From Streptomyces sp. NBC_00433 (lineage in GTDB: Bacteria; Actinomycetota; Actinomycetes; Streptomycetales; Streptomycetaceae): DNA of 64,000 bases. The position numbers and the translations under genes are program-made. Of the stretch, positions 17,301-24,400 are shown piece by piece. The stretch spans positions 2,170,001 to 2,234,000 of the forward strand of contig CP107926.1 in NCBI GenBank assembly GCA_036015235.1. Direction: 5' to 3'. The first letter of the stretch is position 1. Each line of letters opens with the position of its first letter. Below the pieces are notes generated by a model. That model was not told the origin of the DNA and ran no database searches. It was given only the letters and a program-made list of their open reading frames with translations.

Positions 17301-17646
17301 CCGCGCCGTCGCGGCCGGTGAACGCCTTCGACGGCGGCCGCAGCCCCCACAGGGCGGGCTCGATCGCCCGCGGCAGCTGCACCGTGAAGTCCCGCCCCTG
17401 GAGGACCGGCCCCAGCTGCACACCACCGCTGACCGTGTTCACCACACGGCCTCCGGCCCCGGCGGAATCCTCCAGGGAACCAAGGGCGGGACCGGGGCGC
17501 TCCGCGCCGACGCGATCCTCCGGCGCAGCCGCATCCCCGCCCGGCCCAGCCACCGGACCGGTGCCACCGCCGCCGGCACCCGCCCCCGCGCTGCCGCCGG
17601 CACCGGCCCCGGTGCCGGCGGAGTAGACCTCCGGCTCGTCCTCCAT
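14344..17646 (-). CDS. NLR-like protein: amyloid-type motif, NB-ARC NTPase, 13 TPRs
   Basis: 1100 aa. Residues 1-65 are a Gly/Ala/Pro-rich linker. Residues 70-91 hold the short beta motif TVSGGVQLGPVLQGRDF, shared with the two neighbouring genes. The NB-ARC ATPase follows: Walker A AGMAGVGKTELA near 138, Walker B-like RRILLVIDNAG, and GLPLALRIVAALLA. The C-terminal half is 13 nearly identical 40-aa TPRs (DRHGEAGALNNLGLALRQVR type) and a partial one. By analogy to NLRs, TPRs sense a ligand, NB-ARC oligomerises, and the motif passes the signal to a partner. The start at 17646 has a strong GGGGAGGTGA; the partner gene ends 5 bp upstream. Its substrate and trigger are unknown. Confidence 0.87.
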   Translation of the reverse strand: MEDEPEVYSAGTGAGAGGSAGAGAGGGGTGPVAGPGGDAAAPEDRVGAERPGPALGSLEDSAGAGGRVVNTVSGGVQLGPVLQGRDFTVQLPRAIEPALWGLRPPSKAFTGRDGAVRELLGLLAPGGESGSVLVTAVAGMAGVGKTELALYTAAAAVARPGWFPGGVLFTDLNGYHPDPERRVSAGQALDGWLRSLGIPGEHVPRAEQDRSAMFRTALSGYAAQGRRILLVIDNAGGEEQVLPLLPADGTTVALVTSRDSLDIDARRHALDVLTPDASVDLVRRVLQQTHGDRDQRVDDDPAAAQRVAELCAGLPLALRIVAALLADTPHRPLAAMADALADEQTRLERLSRADRAVRAAFDLSYARLTPAQGRLFRLLPLNPGPDLSTEAASHLLGDADPVAVEELLTDLARAHLVEAGGVWGRWRMHDLLRLHADHHGRACAADDDRDAALARLLGYYLDSAEAAGTHLDPQPGAPRSPVFGGRAQALGWLDGELANLTAAAATAPEGHRIRSGMAYALAEYLNFRRRFDDLIALTTQALTIHRQTRDRHNEAAALTNLGGALQQVRRFDEAITALTAAAATYRDLGDRHSEAAALNNLGLALQQVRRFDEAITAHTTAADTFSDLGDRHNEAAALNNLGIALQQVRRFDEAITAHTTAADTHRDLGDRHREGTALSNLGLALWEVRRFDEAVTALTAAADTYRELGDRHGEAGALTNLGIALLQVRRFDEAVTAHTTAADTYRELGDRHSEATALTNLGIALLQVRRFEEAVTALTAAADTYRELGDRHGEAGALTNLGGALLQVRRFEEAITALTAAADTYRDLGDRHGEAGALTNLGGALREVRRFDEAITAHTTAADIFSDLGDRHGEGTALNNLGSALREVRRFDEAITAHTTAADILSDLGDRHSEGQALNNLGGALREVRRFDEAITAHTTAADIFSDLGDRHGEAAALTNLGGALREVRRFDEAITAHTAAADIFSDLGDRHGEAAAWNNLGLALLEVRRFDEAITAHNQDLAICRELGDRHGEAGALNNLGLALRQVRRFDEAVTAHTTAADIFSDLGDRHSEGQARRSWAIACNERWKMRQGADPGRA
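14420..16010 (-). repeat. Tandem 120-bp repeats encoding TPRs (13 full copies)
   Basis: Each unit is exactly 120 bp and neighbouring units differ at only a few positions, mostly in the codons after DRH and in the AADT/AADI segment. A similar array of nine units lies at 20870-21990 on the other strand. Such homogeneity implies recent duplication or gene conversion and allows copy-number change. Confidence 0.9.
16075..16760 (-). repeat. Inverted-repeat arm A (shared NB-ARC C-terminal region)
   Basis: The DNA coding for 'AAAQRVAELCAGLPLAL' through 'GWLDGELANLTAAAATAPEG' is almost identical to 20120-20810 in opposite orientation, about 690 bp. It forms one arm of a large inverted repeat around the divergent 5' halves of the two NLR genes. 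Confidence 0.85.
17374..17439 (-). other. Amyloid-signalling-like motif, copy 1 (in NB-ARC/TPR protein)
   Basis: Codes for N-TVSGGVQLGPVLQGRDFT-VQL. It matches copy 2 (STVSGGTQYGPVLQGRDF) nearly residue for residue and copy 3 more loosely. Pattern: [TV/TI]-S-G-G-x-Q-x-G-x-V-[LI]-Q-G-x3-x-[VI]. This resembles bacterial amyloid signalling sequences (BASS) found in NLR/effector pairs. Confidence 0.6.
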
Positions 17647-17651
17647 GCCGG

Positions 17652-18158
17652 TCACCTCCCCGGTGTCGACGACCCGCCGGCCCCCTGCTCGGGGCCTGGC
17701 CCCGGCTCGGGTGCGGCCGGAGGCGCCGGCGAAGAGGGCGGGGGCGGGGTGGTCGTGGTGAAGGTGATACCGCTGAAGTCCCTGCCCTGCAGGACCGGCC
17801 CGTACTGCGTGCCGCCGCTGACGGTACTGCTGACCGATCCCCCCTCGACCGCGCGCGCCTGGCGGTGCCACAGCTCGAGCGCCTGCGCGAACTCCTCGTC
17901 GGCGGCGGCCCGGCGCACCAGCACCTCGCCCAGCGCCCGCGCCCGGCCCGGATCAGCCGGGGCCTGCGCCAGCGCCGCCAACTCCACCTCACCGGTCCCC
18001 GGCACCGCCTCACCGCTCACCTCGCCGGGGCGGACGACGCCCCGCCGCCGGAACGGCCGCCGCACCACCGCGCCCAGCCCCGCCCACGCCTGGCGGCCCA
18101 CCTCACCGCCCGCGCCGCCGGCCAAGGCCGCCAGCAGCCCCACCGAGATCGGATCCAC
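17652..18158 (-). CDS. Small helical effector-like protein with C-terminal amyloid-type motif (Bell-like candidate)
   Basis: 168 aa from the GTG at 18158, chosen for the GGGGGG ribosome binding site and an N-terminus MDPISVGLLAALAGGAGGEV. The first 100 residues look all-helical: a glycine-rich hydrophobic first helix, then a basic RRPFRRR, then acidic helices (ADEEFAQALELWHRQA). Residues about 111-133 carry STVSGGTQYGPVLQGRDF, the motif of the next gene, followed by a Pro-rich tail. A helical effector with a terminal amyloid motif next to an NLR with the same motif is the arrangement described for bacterial Bell-domain/BASS pairs; membrane damage is the expected role. The Bell assignment is inference. 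Confidence 0.65.
   Translation of the reverse strand: MDPISVGLLAALAGGAGGEVGRQAWAGLGAVVRRPFRRRGVVRPGEVSGEAVPGTGEVELAALAQAPADPGRARALGEVLVRRAAADEEFAQALELWHRQARAVEGGSVSSTVSGGTQYGPVLQGRDFSGITFTTTTPPPPSSPAPPAAPEPGPGPEQGAGGSSTPGR
17760..17828 (-). other. Amyloid-signalling-like motif, copy 2 (in small helical protein)
   Basis: Codes for STVSGGTQYGPVLQGRDF-SGITF. Twelve residues (SGG-x-Q-x-GPVLQGRDF) are identical to copy 1 in the adjacent NLR, far above the similarity of the surrounding sequence, as expected for a homotypic interaction motif. Confidence 0.6.
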
Positions 18159-18529
18159 CGCATTCCCCCCAGACAATGACGTTCAGTCAGCGCAGGGATA
18201 TACCGTACGGTCCGACGCGATGCGCCCGCAGTCGAACCCCGACCCCCCACCGGCACCCACGCCCCTCCCCTCTGCCACCGGGCCCCCGGGGGCTTCGCCC
18301 CGCGAGGGCATCCGCCGGTGTGAGCCCTGCTTCACACCAAGGTTGCTGGTCCACGGCAAGGGGGTGCCGGCGCAGTAGGCGGCAGGTGAGTATCCGGATC
18401 GTTGCGCCGGTCAGCTCCTCGCAACCGCGGTGGGTGTACTGGCGGGGGTGGTCCGGGTGATGGCGGGGAGCAGCTGCGGTGGGGCGGCTACTGTGTGCAG
18501 TCCGCAGGGTGCGTGGGAGGGGGCTCCAG
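18159..18529. other. Divergent promoter region of the two NLR units
   Basis: 370 bp between the Bell-like gene and the lipase/NLR fusion. It contains the near-palindrome ATACCGTACGGT (18199-18210) about 45 bp upstream of the minus-strand GTG, and a GGGAGGGGG ribosome binding site at 18515-18523 for the plus-strand gene. No clear sigma-70 hexamers or coding sequence were recognised. Confidence 0.4.
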
Positions 18530-21500
18530 GTGGCGGGCGAGTTACTGGGTGTGGTGCTGGTCCACGGGTTCGGGTCCGGTCCGGACACGTGGGGGCCGCT
18601 GCAGGAGCGGATCGGCGAGGACGCCTCGCTGGAGTTCGTGCGGGTGCTGCCGTTCTCGTATGCGACGGGGATCAAGCGGATCAACCCGCTGCGGGTGTGG
18701 CCGAGCATCAACGCGGTGGCGGACAGCCTGAGGGAGTTCCTGCGCACCGAGGCCGGCGCCTTCGAGCGGCTGGTGCTGGTCTCGCACAGCATGGGCGGCC
18801 TGGTGGTGCAGCGGCACCTGGCGCGGGTGCTCGCCGACGGGCACGGGCGGGAACTGGCGCGGATCCGGCAGGTGGTGATACTCGCCTGCCCGAACGACGG
18901 CTCCGAGTTGCTGCTGTCCCTGCGCCGGGGCGTGTTCGGTCGGCGCGGGCATCCACAGGAAAGCCAGCTGCAGCCGCTGAACGAGCAGGTCACCGAAACA
19001 CGCCGGGTGGTGCTCCGCGACGTCGTCTACGCCCGGCAGACCACCGACCACACCTGCCCGATCCCGGTCTCCGTCTACGCCGGCGACAGCGACCGGGTGG
19101 TGCCGCTGGCCTCGGCCCGCTCGGTGTTCCCCGACGCCGCAGCCCTGCCCGGCGACCACTTCACCCTTCTGAAGGCGACCACAGCGCAGCACCGCACCTT
19201 CACCACGCTGCGCCGGCTACTGCACGAGACAGCCGCCCCCCAGCAGTGCCCGACCGGCGGCACGGATAGTACGCAAGCGGCCGCTGACTCACCGGCAAGC
19301 AGCTTCGAGCCGCCACCGCCCAGCCCCCCGACGGAGACGCCACAGCCGTCGGCGGCAGTGAGCAACACCATCAGCGGCGGAAACCAGCACGGCCTGGTCA
19401 TCCAGGGCGGCACCGTGCACGTCACCGTCCAGCCCGAAACCCCGGCCAGGACGGCCGGGACACCCGGCACCGCCCCCGGTACGCCCGAAGAGGGCATGGC
19501 GGGACTGCCGGCGCGATCGGCGACGTTCACCGGCCGCGAAGAGGACGTCCGCACCCTGCTCGCCTACCTCGCCCCCCACCGCGACAGCTCCGAACCCGAC
19601 CACGCCCCGCTGCGCCCGGTCCTGGTCCAGGCCGTGGCCGGAATGGGCGGGGTCGGCAAGACCGAACTGGCCCTGCAAACAGCCGAACGCGCCCTGGCCC
19701 AGCCCGGCTGGTTCCCCGGCGGCGTCCTGTTCACCGACCTCAACGGCTACCACCCTGACCCCGAACGCCGCACCAGCGCCGCCGACGCCCTCGACGACCT
19801 CCTGCGCGCCCTCGACACACCGCCCGAAAACATCCCGCCCGAGACCACCGCCCGCGCCGCCCAACTCCGGTCCACCCTAGGCGCCCGCGCAGCACACGGC
19901 CGGCGCACCCTGCTGGTGATCGACAACGCCGGCAGTGAGGAGCAGGTCCTGCCGCTGCTGCCCGCCGACGGCATCACCGCCGCCCTGGTCACCTCCCGCC
20001 ACCTTCTCGACATCGGCGCCCGTCGGCACGCTCTGGACGTCCTTGATCCGGACGCCTCGGTGGACCTGGTCCGCCGGGTGCTGCAGGAGGCCCACGGTGA
20101 CCGCGACCGCCGTGTGGATGACGATCCGGCTGCCGCGCAGCGGGTCGCGGAGCTGTGTGCGGGGCTTCCGCTGGCGTTGCGGATCGTGGCGGCCCTGCTG
20201 GCCGACATGGACCGCCGGCCGCTGGCTGCGATGGCCGACGCTCTGGCCGATGAGCAGACCCGGCTGGAGCGCCTCTCCCGCGCCGACCGTGCGGTGCGGG
20301 CGGCGTTCGACCTGTCCTACGCCCGGCTCACGCCCGCGCAGGGCCGGCTGTTCCGGCTGCTGCCCCTCAACCCGGGACCGGACCTGTCCACCGAGGCCGC
20401 CTCCCACCTCCTCGGTGATGCCGATCCGGTGGCGGTCGAGGAGTTGCTGACGGATCTTGCGCGCGCGCACCTGGTCGAGGCCGGCGGGGTGTGGGGGAGG
20501 TGGCGGATGCATGACCTGCTGCGGCTGCACGCCGACCACCACGGCCGGGCCTGCGCCGCCGACGACGACCGCGATGCCGCACTGGCCCGGCTACTCGGCT
20601 ACTACCTGGACAGCGCGAAGGCGGCCGGCACCCACCTGGACCCGCAGCCGGGGGCGCCGCGTTCGCCGGTGTTCGGCGGTCGCGCACACGCGCTGGGATG
20701 GCTGGACGCCGAGCTCGCCAACCTCACCGCGGCGGCCGCCACCGCGCCCGAAGGCCACCCCGTCCGTACCGGCATGGCCTACGCCCTGGCCGAGTATCTG
20801 GACTTCCGGCGCCGCTTCGACGACTGGATCACCCTCACCACCCAGGCCCTCACCATCCACCGCCAGACCCGCGACCGGCACAACGAAGCCGGGGCGTTGA
20901 ACAACCTCGGCATCGCCCTGCAGCAGGTGCGCAGATTCGACGAGGCGATCACCGCCCACACCACCGCCGCCGACACCTTCTCCGACCTGGGCGACCGCCA
21001 CCGCGAAGGCACGGCGTTGACCAATCTCGGCCTCGCATTGCAGGAGGTGCGCAGGTTCGACGAGGCCATCACCGCCCACAACCAGGACCTGGCCATCTGC
21101 CGGGAGCTGGGCAACCTCCACGGCGAAGCCGGGGCGTTGAACAACCTCGGCATCGCCCTGCGACAGGTGCGCAGGTTCGACGAGGCCGTCACCGCCCACA
21201 CCACCGCCGCCGACACCTACCGGGACCTCGGCGACCGCCACAGCGAAGGCCAGGCGTTGAACAACCTCGGCGGCGCCCTGCAGGAGGTGCGCAGGTTCGA
21301 CGAGGCCGTCACCGCCCACACCACCGCCGCCGCCACCTACCGCAACCTCGGCGACCGCCACAGCGAAGCCGCGGCGTTGAACAACCTCGGCCTCGCCCTG
21401 CAGCAGGTGCGCAGGTTCGACGAGGCCATCACCGCCCACACCACCGCCGCCGACACCTACCGCAACCTCGGCGACCGCCACAACGAAGCCGGGGCGTTGA

Positions 21501-22021
21501 ACAACCTCGGCATCGCCCTGCGACAGGTGCGCAGGTTCGACGAGGCCATCACCGCCCACACCACCGCCGCCGACACCTACCGGGACCTCGGTGACCGCCA
21601 CCGCGAAGGCACGGCGTTGAACAACCTCGGCCTCGCCCTGCGACAGGTGCGCAGGTTCGACGAGGCCATCACCGCCCACACCACCGCCGCCGACATCTTC
21701 TCCGACCTCGGTGATCGCCACGGCGAAGCCGGGGCGTTGAACAACCTCGGCCTCGCCCTGCGACAGGTGCGCAGGTTCGACGAGGCCATCACCGCCCACA
21801 CCACCGCCGCCGACACCTACCGGGAGCTCGGCGACCGCCACGGCGAAGGCCGGGCGTTGAACAACCTCGGACTCGCCCTGCAGGAGGTGCGCAGGTTCGT
21901 CGAGGCCGTCACCGCCCTCACCACCGCCGTCAGCACCTATCGCGACCTGGGCGACGTTCACAACGAGGGCATCGCCACCGCGAACCTGGATGTGGCACGC
22001 GACCAGGGCACTGACGCGTGA
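18530..22021 (+). CDS. NLR-like fusion: alpha/beta-hydrolase effector, amyloid-type motif, NB-ARC, 9 TPRs
   Basis: 1163 aa from the GTG at 18530, with GGGAGGGGG upstream. Residues 1-235 are a lipase/PGAP1-like alpha/beta hydrolase: oxyanion strand GVVLVHGFGSGPDTW, nucleophile elbow VSHSMGGL, acid in YAGDSDRVV, His in PGDHFTLL, so the catalytic triad looks complete. Residues 278-301 hold SNTISGGNQHGLVIQGG. The NB-ARC NTPase (VAGMGGVGKTELA; LLVIDNAG) and nine 40-aa TPRs follow. It is one chain carrying effector, motif, switch and sensor. The hydrolase is probably released from control on ligand binding and attacks membrane lipids; this is inferred. Confidence 0.87.
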   Translation: MAGELLGVVLVHGFGSGPDTWGPLQERIGEDASLEFVRVLPFSYATGIKRINPLRVWPSINAVADSLREFLRTEAGAFERLVLVSHSMGGLVVQRHLARVLADGHGRELARIRQVVILACPNDGSELLLSLRRGVFGRRGHPQESQLQPLNEQVTETRRVVLRDVVYARQTTDHTCPIPVSVYAGDSDRVVPLASARSVFPDAAALPGDHFTLLKATTAQHRTFTTLRRLLHETAAPQQCPTGGTDSTQAAADSPASSFEPPPPSPPTETPQPSAAVSNTISGGNQHGLVIQGGTVHVTVQPETPARTAGTPGTAPGTPEEGMAGLPARSATFTGREEDVRTLLAYLAPHRDSSEPDHAPLRPVLVQAVAGMGGVGKTELALQTAERALAQPGWFPGGVLFTDLNGYHPDPERRTSAADALDDLLRALDTPPENIPPETTARAAQLRSTLGARAAHGRRTLLVIDNAGSEEQVLPLLPADGITAALVTSRHLLDIGARRHALDVLDPDASVDLVRRVLQEAHGDRDRRVDDDPAAAQRVAELCAGLPLALRIVAALLADMDRRPLAAMADALADEQTRLERLSRADRAVRAAFDLSYARLTPAQGRLFRLLPLNPGPDLSTEAASHLLGDADPVAVEELLTDLARAHLVEAGGVWGRWRMHDLLRLHADHHGRACAADDDRDAALARLLGYYLDSAKAAGTHLDPQPGAPRSPVFGGRAHALGWLDAELANLTAAAATAPEGHPVRTGMAYALAEYLDFRRRFDDWITLTTQALTIHRQTRDRHNEAGALNNLGIALQQVRRFDEAITAHTTAADTFSDLGDRHREGTALTNLGLALQEVRRFDEAITAHNQDLAICRELGNLHGEAGALNNLGIALRQVRRFDEAVTAHTTAADTYRDLGDRHSEGQALNNLGGALQEVRRFDEAVTAHTTAAATYRNLGDRHSEAAALNNLGLALQQVRRFDEAITAHTTAADTYRNLGDRHNEAGALNNLGIALRQVRRFDEAITAHTTAADTYRDLGDRHREGTALNNLGLALRQVRRFDEAITAHTTAADIFSDLGDRHGEAGALNNLGLALRQVRRFDEAITAHTTAADTYRELGDRHGEGRALNNLGLALQEVRRFVEAVTALTTAVSTYRDLGDVHNEGIATANLDVARDQGTDA
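19361..19432 (+). other. Amyloid-signalling-like motif, copy 3 (in hydrolase/NLR fusion)
   Basis: Codes for SNTISGGNQHGLVIQGG-TVHVTVQ, between the hydrolase and the NB-ARC. It keeps the SGG-x-Q-x-G-x-V-[LI]-QG core of copies 1 and 2 but lacks RDF, so cross-talk with them is possible but not certain. Confidence 0.5.
20120..20810 (+). repeat. Inverted-repeat arm B (shared NB-ARC C-terminal region)
   Basis: Near-identical to the reverse complement of 16075-16760. For example the stretch around the motif GRWRMHDLLRLHADHHGR (about 20493-20560) is base-for-base the same in both arms. Confidence 0.85.
20870..21990 (+). repeat. Tandem 120-bp repeats encoding TPRs (9 full copies)
   Basis: Same 120-bp unit as in the minus-strand NLR (14420-16010). 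Variable positions fall on the same few codons (after DRH/NLH, and AADT/AADI/AAAT), which would be the ligand-facing helices. Confidence 0.9.
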
Positions 22022-22078
22022 CGGCCCCCGAACGCATCCTGCCGTCCGACACCCGCGCCTGCGCCTGCGCCTCGGCTG

Positions 22079-22310
22079 ATGAGCGACGTGACTGCCTCGG
22101 TTGAGGCGGTTGAGGAGGTCCGGCCGGTCGAGTTGGCGGCGGACCTGCTGGATGAGTAGTTGATCGGGCAGTTGGTCGACCGGGCCCGCGCGGGCGGGCT
22201 GCAGTTGACCGGTCAGGGTGGGCTGTTGCAGCAGCTGACCCAACGCGTGCTGGAGTCCGCTCTCGAAGGCGAGATCACCGACCACCTCGGCCACGAGAAG
22301 CACGACCCGG
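22079..22310 (+). pseudogene. IS256-family transposase remnant (N-terminus)
   Basis: Reads MSDVTASVEAVEEVRPVELA...LLDE, an in-frame TAG (22157), then LIGQLVDRARAGGLQLTG and LLQQLTQRVLESALEGEITD-HLGHEKHDPAG, the typical start of IS256/Mutator transposases. It is both interrupted by a stop and truncated after about 75 codons. Confidence 0.75.
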
Positions 22311-22493
22311 CGGGCGCGGCAGCCGCAATAGCCGCAACGGTGTCCCCCGATCGCATCGCCCGCGCTGCCCTGGAAACGGCGCGACCGGTTCGGTCTCCTG
22401 GACCAGGCGCGGGCGCCGTCACCGTGGTTCCTGGTCGGGTGGGTCGGGGGCCGGTAAAGCCGCCGGGGCCGCAGGGGTACGGCGGTAGGAGGT

Positions 22494-22556
22494 GAACACG
22501 GCACCTGTGGATCATGGAGTTCTCTACGCTTCAAGATCCACGAAGGTGCCGTGTTC
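22494..22556. repeat. Long inverted repeat at the 5' end of an ISAs1-like element
   Basis: GAACACGGCACCT-GTGGATC is mirrored by GATCCAC-GA-AGGTGCCGTGTTC, giving an imperfect 20-bp stem with a loop of about 21 nt, ending at the GTG start of the transposase gene. It is probably an IS end and/or a structure that blocks read-through translation of the transposase. Confidence 0.55.
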
Positions 22557-23845
22557 GTCCCTCCATCATCCCCTGTCGCTGCTCCCGCGCCTCGTGCACC
22601 CTGCCTGGAGGCCCTCGGTGAGGCTGCCGCACAGTTCCAAGTCCGTTGCCTGGACGCCGAGTTCGAGTCGGTCACCGACCCGCGAGGGGCCTGCGGGGTG
22701 CGTTACCGGATCTCCTCGCTGCTGGCCCTGGTGGTCTGCACGATGATGCGGCGGGCCACGACTCGATCACCGCGGCGGCGGAGTGGTGCCGGCGTGCGAC
22801 GCCGCAGGAGCTTGCCGCCTTCGGCCTGCCCTACCACCCGTTGCTGGGCCGCTACCGAGTCCCGAGCGAGAAGACCCTGCGCAGCGTCCTGGGGCGTCTG
22901 GATCCCGGCGAGATCAGCGCGGCCGGCTACGACTACCTCCGGCCCCTGCTGTCCGCGCAGCCCCCTCGGCCGGATCCGGTGATGCCCGACGGCGGAATCG
23001 AGCGCGAACAGCGCCGGGCCCATCGGATGGCCACCCGCGCCGAACCAGTGAGGTCCAGGCGCCGGGCGATCGCGGTGGACGGCAAGTGCCTGCGCGGCGC
23101 ACGCCGGCCGGACGGCAGCCGGGTCTTCGTGCTGTCCGCGGTCCGCCACGGCGACGGCGTCACGCTCGCCTCCCACGAGATCGGCGCGAAGACCAACGAG
23201 ACCCCCGAGTTCGCACCCCTGCTCGACCACATCGACGACACAGATCTCGCGGGCACCGTCGTCACCGCCGACGCCCTCCACACCCAACGCGACCACGCCA
23301 CCTAACTGCACGAACGCGGCGCCCACTACCTGCTGACCATCAAGAACAACCAGCAGGGCCAGGTCCGCCAACTCCATGCCCTGCCCTGGAAGGACACCCC
23401 CGTGATCCACCGCGACGACACGCGAGGGCACGGCCGCCACGAGCAACGGATCGTCCAGGTCGTCACCGTCGCGGGCCTGCTCTTTCCGTACGCGGCCCAG
23501 GTCCTGCGGATCCAGCGCCGTCGCCGCCTCTACGGAGCGAAAAAGTGGTCCAGCGAGACCGTCCACGCCATCACGGACCTGACCGCCGAAGAAGCGAACG
23601 CGGCCGCGATCGCGTCTTGGGCTCGTGGGCACTGGACGGTGGAAAACACCGTCCACTGGGTCCGAGATGCTGCCTTCGGAGAAGACAAGTCCCAGGTCAG
23701 AACCCACAACGCGCCCGCCTTACTCACTGCCGTCCGCGACCTGATCCGCGGCGCACTCAAGCTCGCCGGATACGTCAACACCGCCGCCGGACGCCGAGCC
23801 CACACCGAACGCCCCCGGGTCCTCACCCTCTACGACATCACATGA
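22551..23845 (+). pseudogene. ISAs1-family transposase, frameshifted and with an internal stop
   Basis: The N-terminal DDE-associated domain reads CLEALGEAAAQFQVRCLD and RYRISSLLALVVCTMM in one frame. After a shift near 22745 the DDE part continues (AIAVDGKCLRGARRPDG; VVTADALHTQRDHAT), stops at TAA 23302, then LHERGAHYLLTIKNNQ and WTVENTVHWVRDAAFGED to the end. At least two lesions make it inactive. It lies between the NLR locus and the CRISPR remnant. Confidence 0.85.
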
Positions 23846-23939
23846 TCAAACCGGACGAGTCAGGCAAACGCCGGGGCCCTGCCCTCAGCACCGGCCCTCA
23901 CAACGTCCGTGTTACGGCCTCTGCCAGACTCATCTCATG

Positions 23940-23998
23940 AGCCTGCGGCTGCCGAGTAAAGAAATCGCAAACCCTCTCTAAACCTGCAGGTGTTAAAG
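23940..23998 (+). promoter_or_regulatory. Probable CRISPR leader
   Basis: A short AT-richer stretch (GAGTAAAGAAATCGCAAACC, then CTCTAAACCTGCAGG, ending in TTAAAG) directly before the first repeat, in the orientation expected for type I-E arrays. It stands out from the GC-rich surroundings. Confidence 0.5.
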
Positions 23999-24088
23999 GT
24001 TCTCCCCGCGCAGGCGGGGGTGGTCCGACCATGGTCGACGCCAGGCAGAACGTTGCCGAGTTCTCCCCGCGCAGGCGGGGGTGGTCCG
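23999..24088 (+). CRISPR. Two-repeat type I-E CRISPR mini-array with one spacer
   Basis: Two identical 29-nt repeats (23999-24027 and 24060-24088) around one 32-nt spacer (24028-24059), the standard type I-E 61-nt period. Each repeat carries a CCCCGCGC-A-GGCGGGGG hairpin and ends TGGTCCG. No third repeat is found at 24121. No cas genes are present in the window, so function would need Cas proteins from elsewhere. Confidence 0.88.
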
Positions 24089-24400
24089 CAGACGTCAGTG
24101 ATGACGACAGGGGTGGCCGCATCAATCCCCCGCCTCGGCAGACACCTCTTGCGCGAATCCCACAAACGGCAGCGCGCGTGGATGCCGACGGCCTGGGCCA
24201 CAGCCCTTATACGGATCTCGGGGATTCCCTCAAGGGGTTCTCCGTGCGCCGATACTCGGCCTACACAGCACCGATCCGGCCGGCCCGTGCGGACCCGGTT
24301 GCCGCCGACAGTTCGCAGGCGGAAGCCCCGGCGCCGGGTCTCCATCTGGTGCCGGGTCTCCTTGGCCGGTACTGTGCCCGGCGACCGACGAGCGGTCAGG
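24089..24400. other. Non-coding stretch after the CRISPR mini-array
   Basis: No supported gene. The first 32 nt could be a terminal spacer whose closing repeat is lost. The remainder up to the MMPL remnant has no recognised feature. Confidence 0.3.

Noticed and set aside
14329..18378. Long plus-strand frames opposite the minus-strand NLR and small helical protein
   Set aside because: Repetitive VGGDGLVEPAHL-type translation is the antisense of the TPR array; the same happens opposite the plus-strand array at 20.6-22.0 kb.
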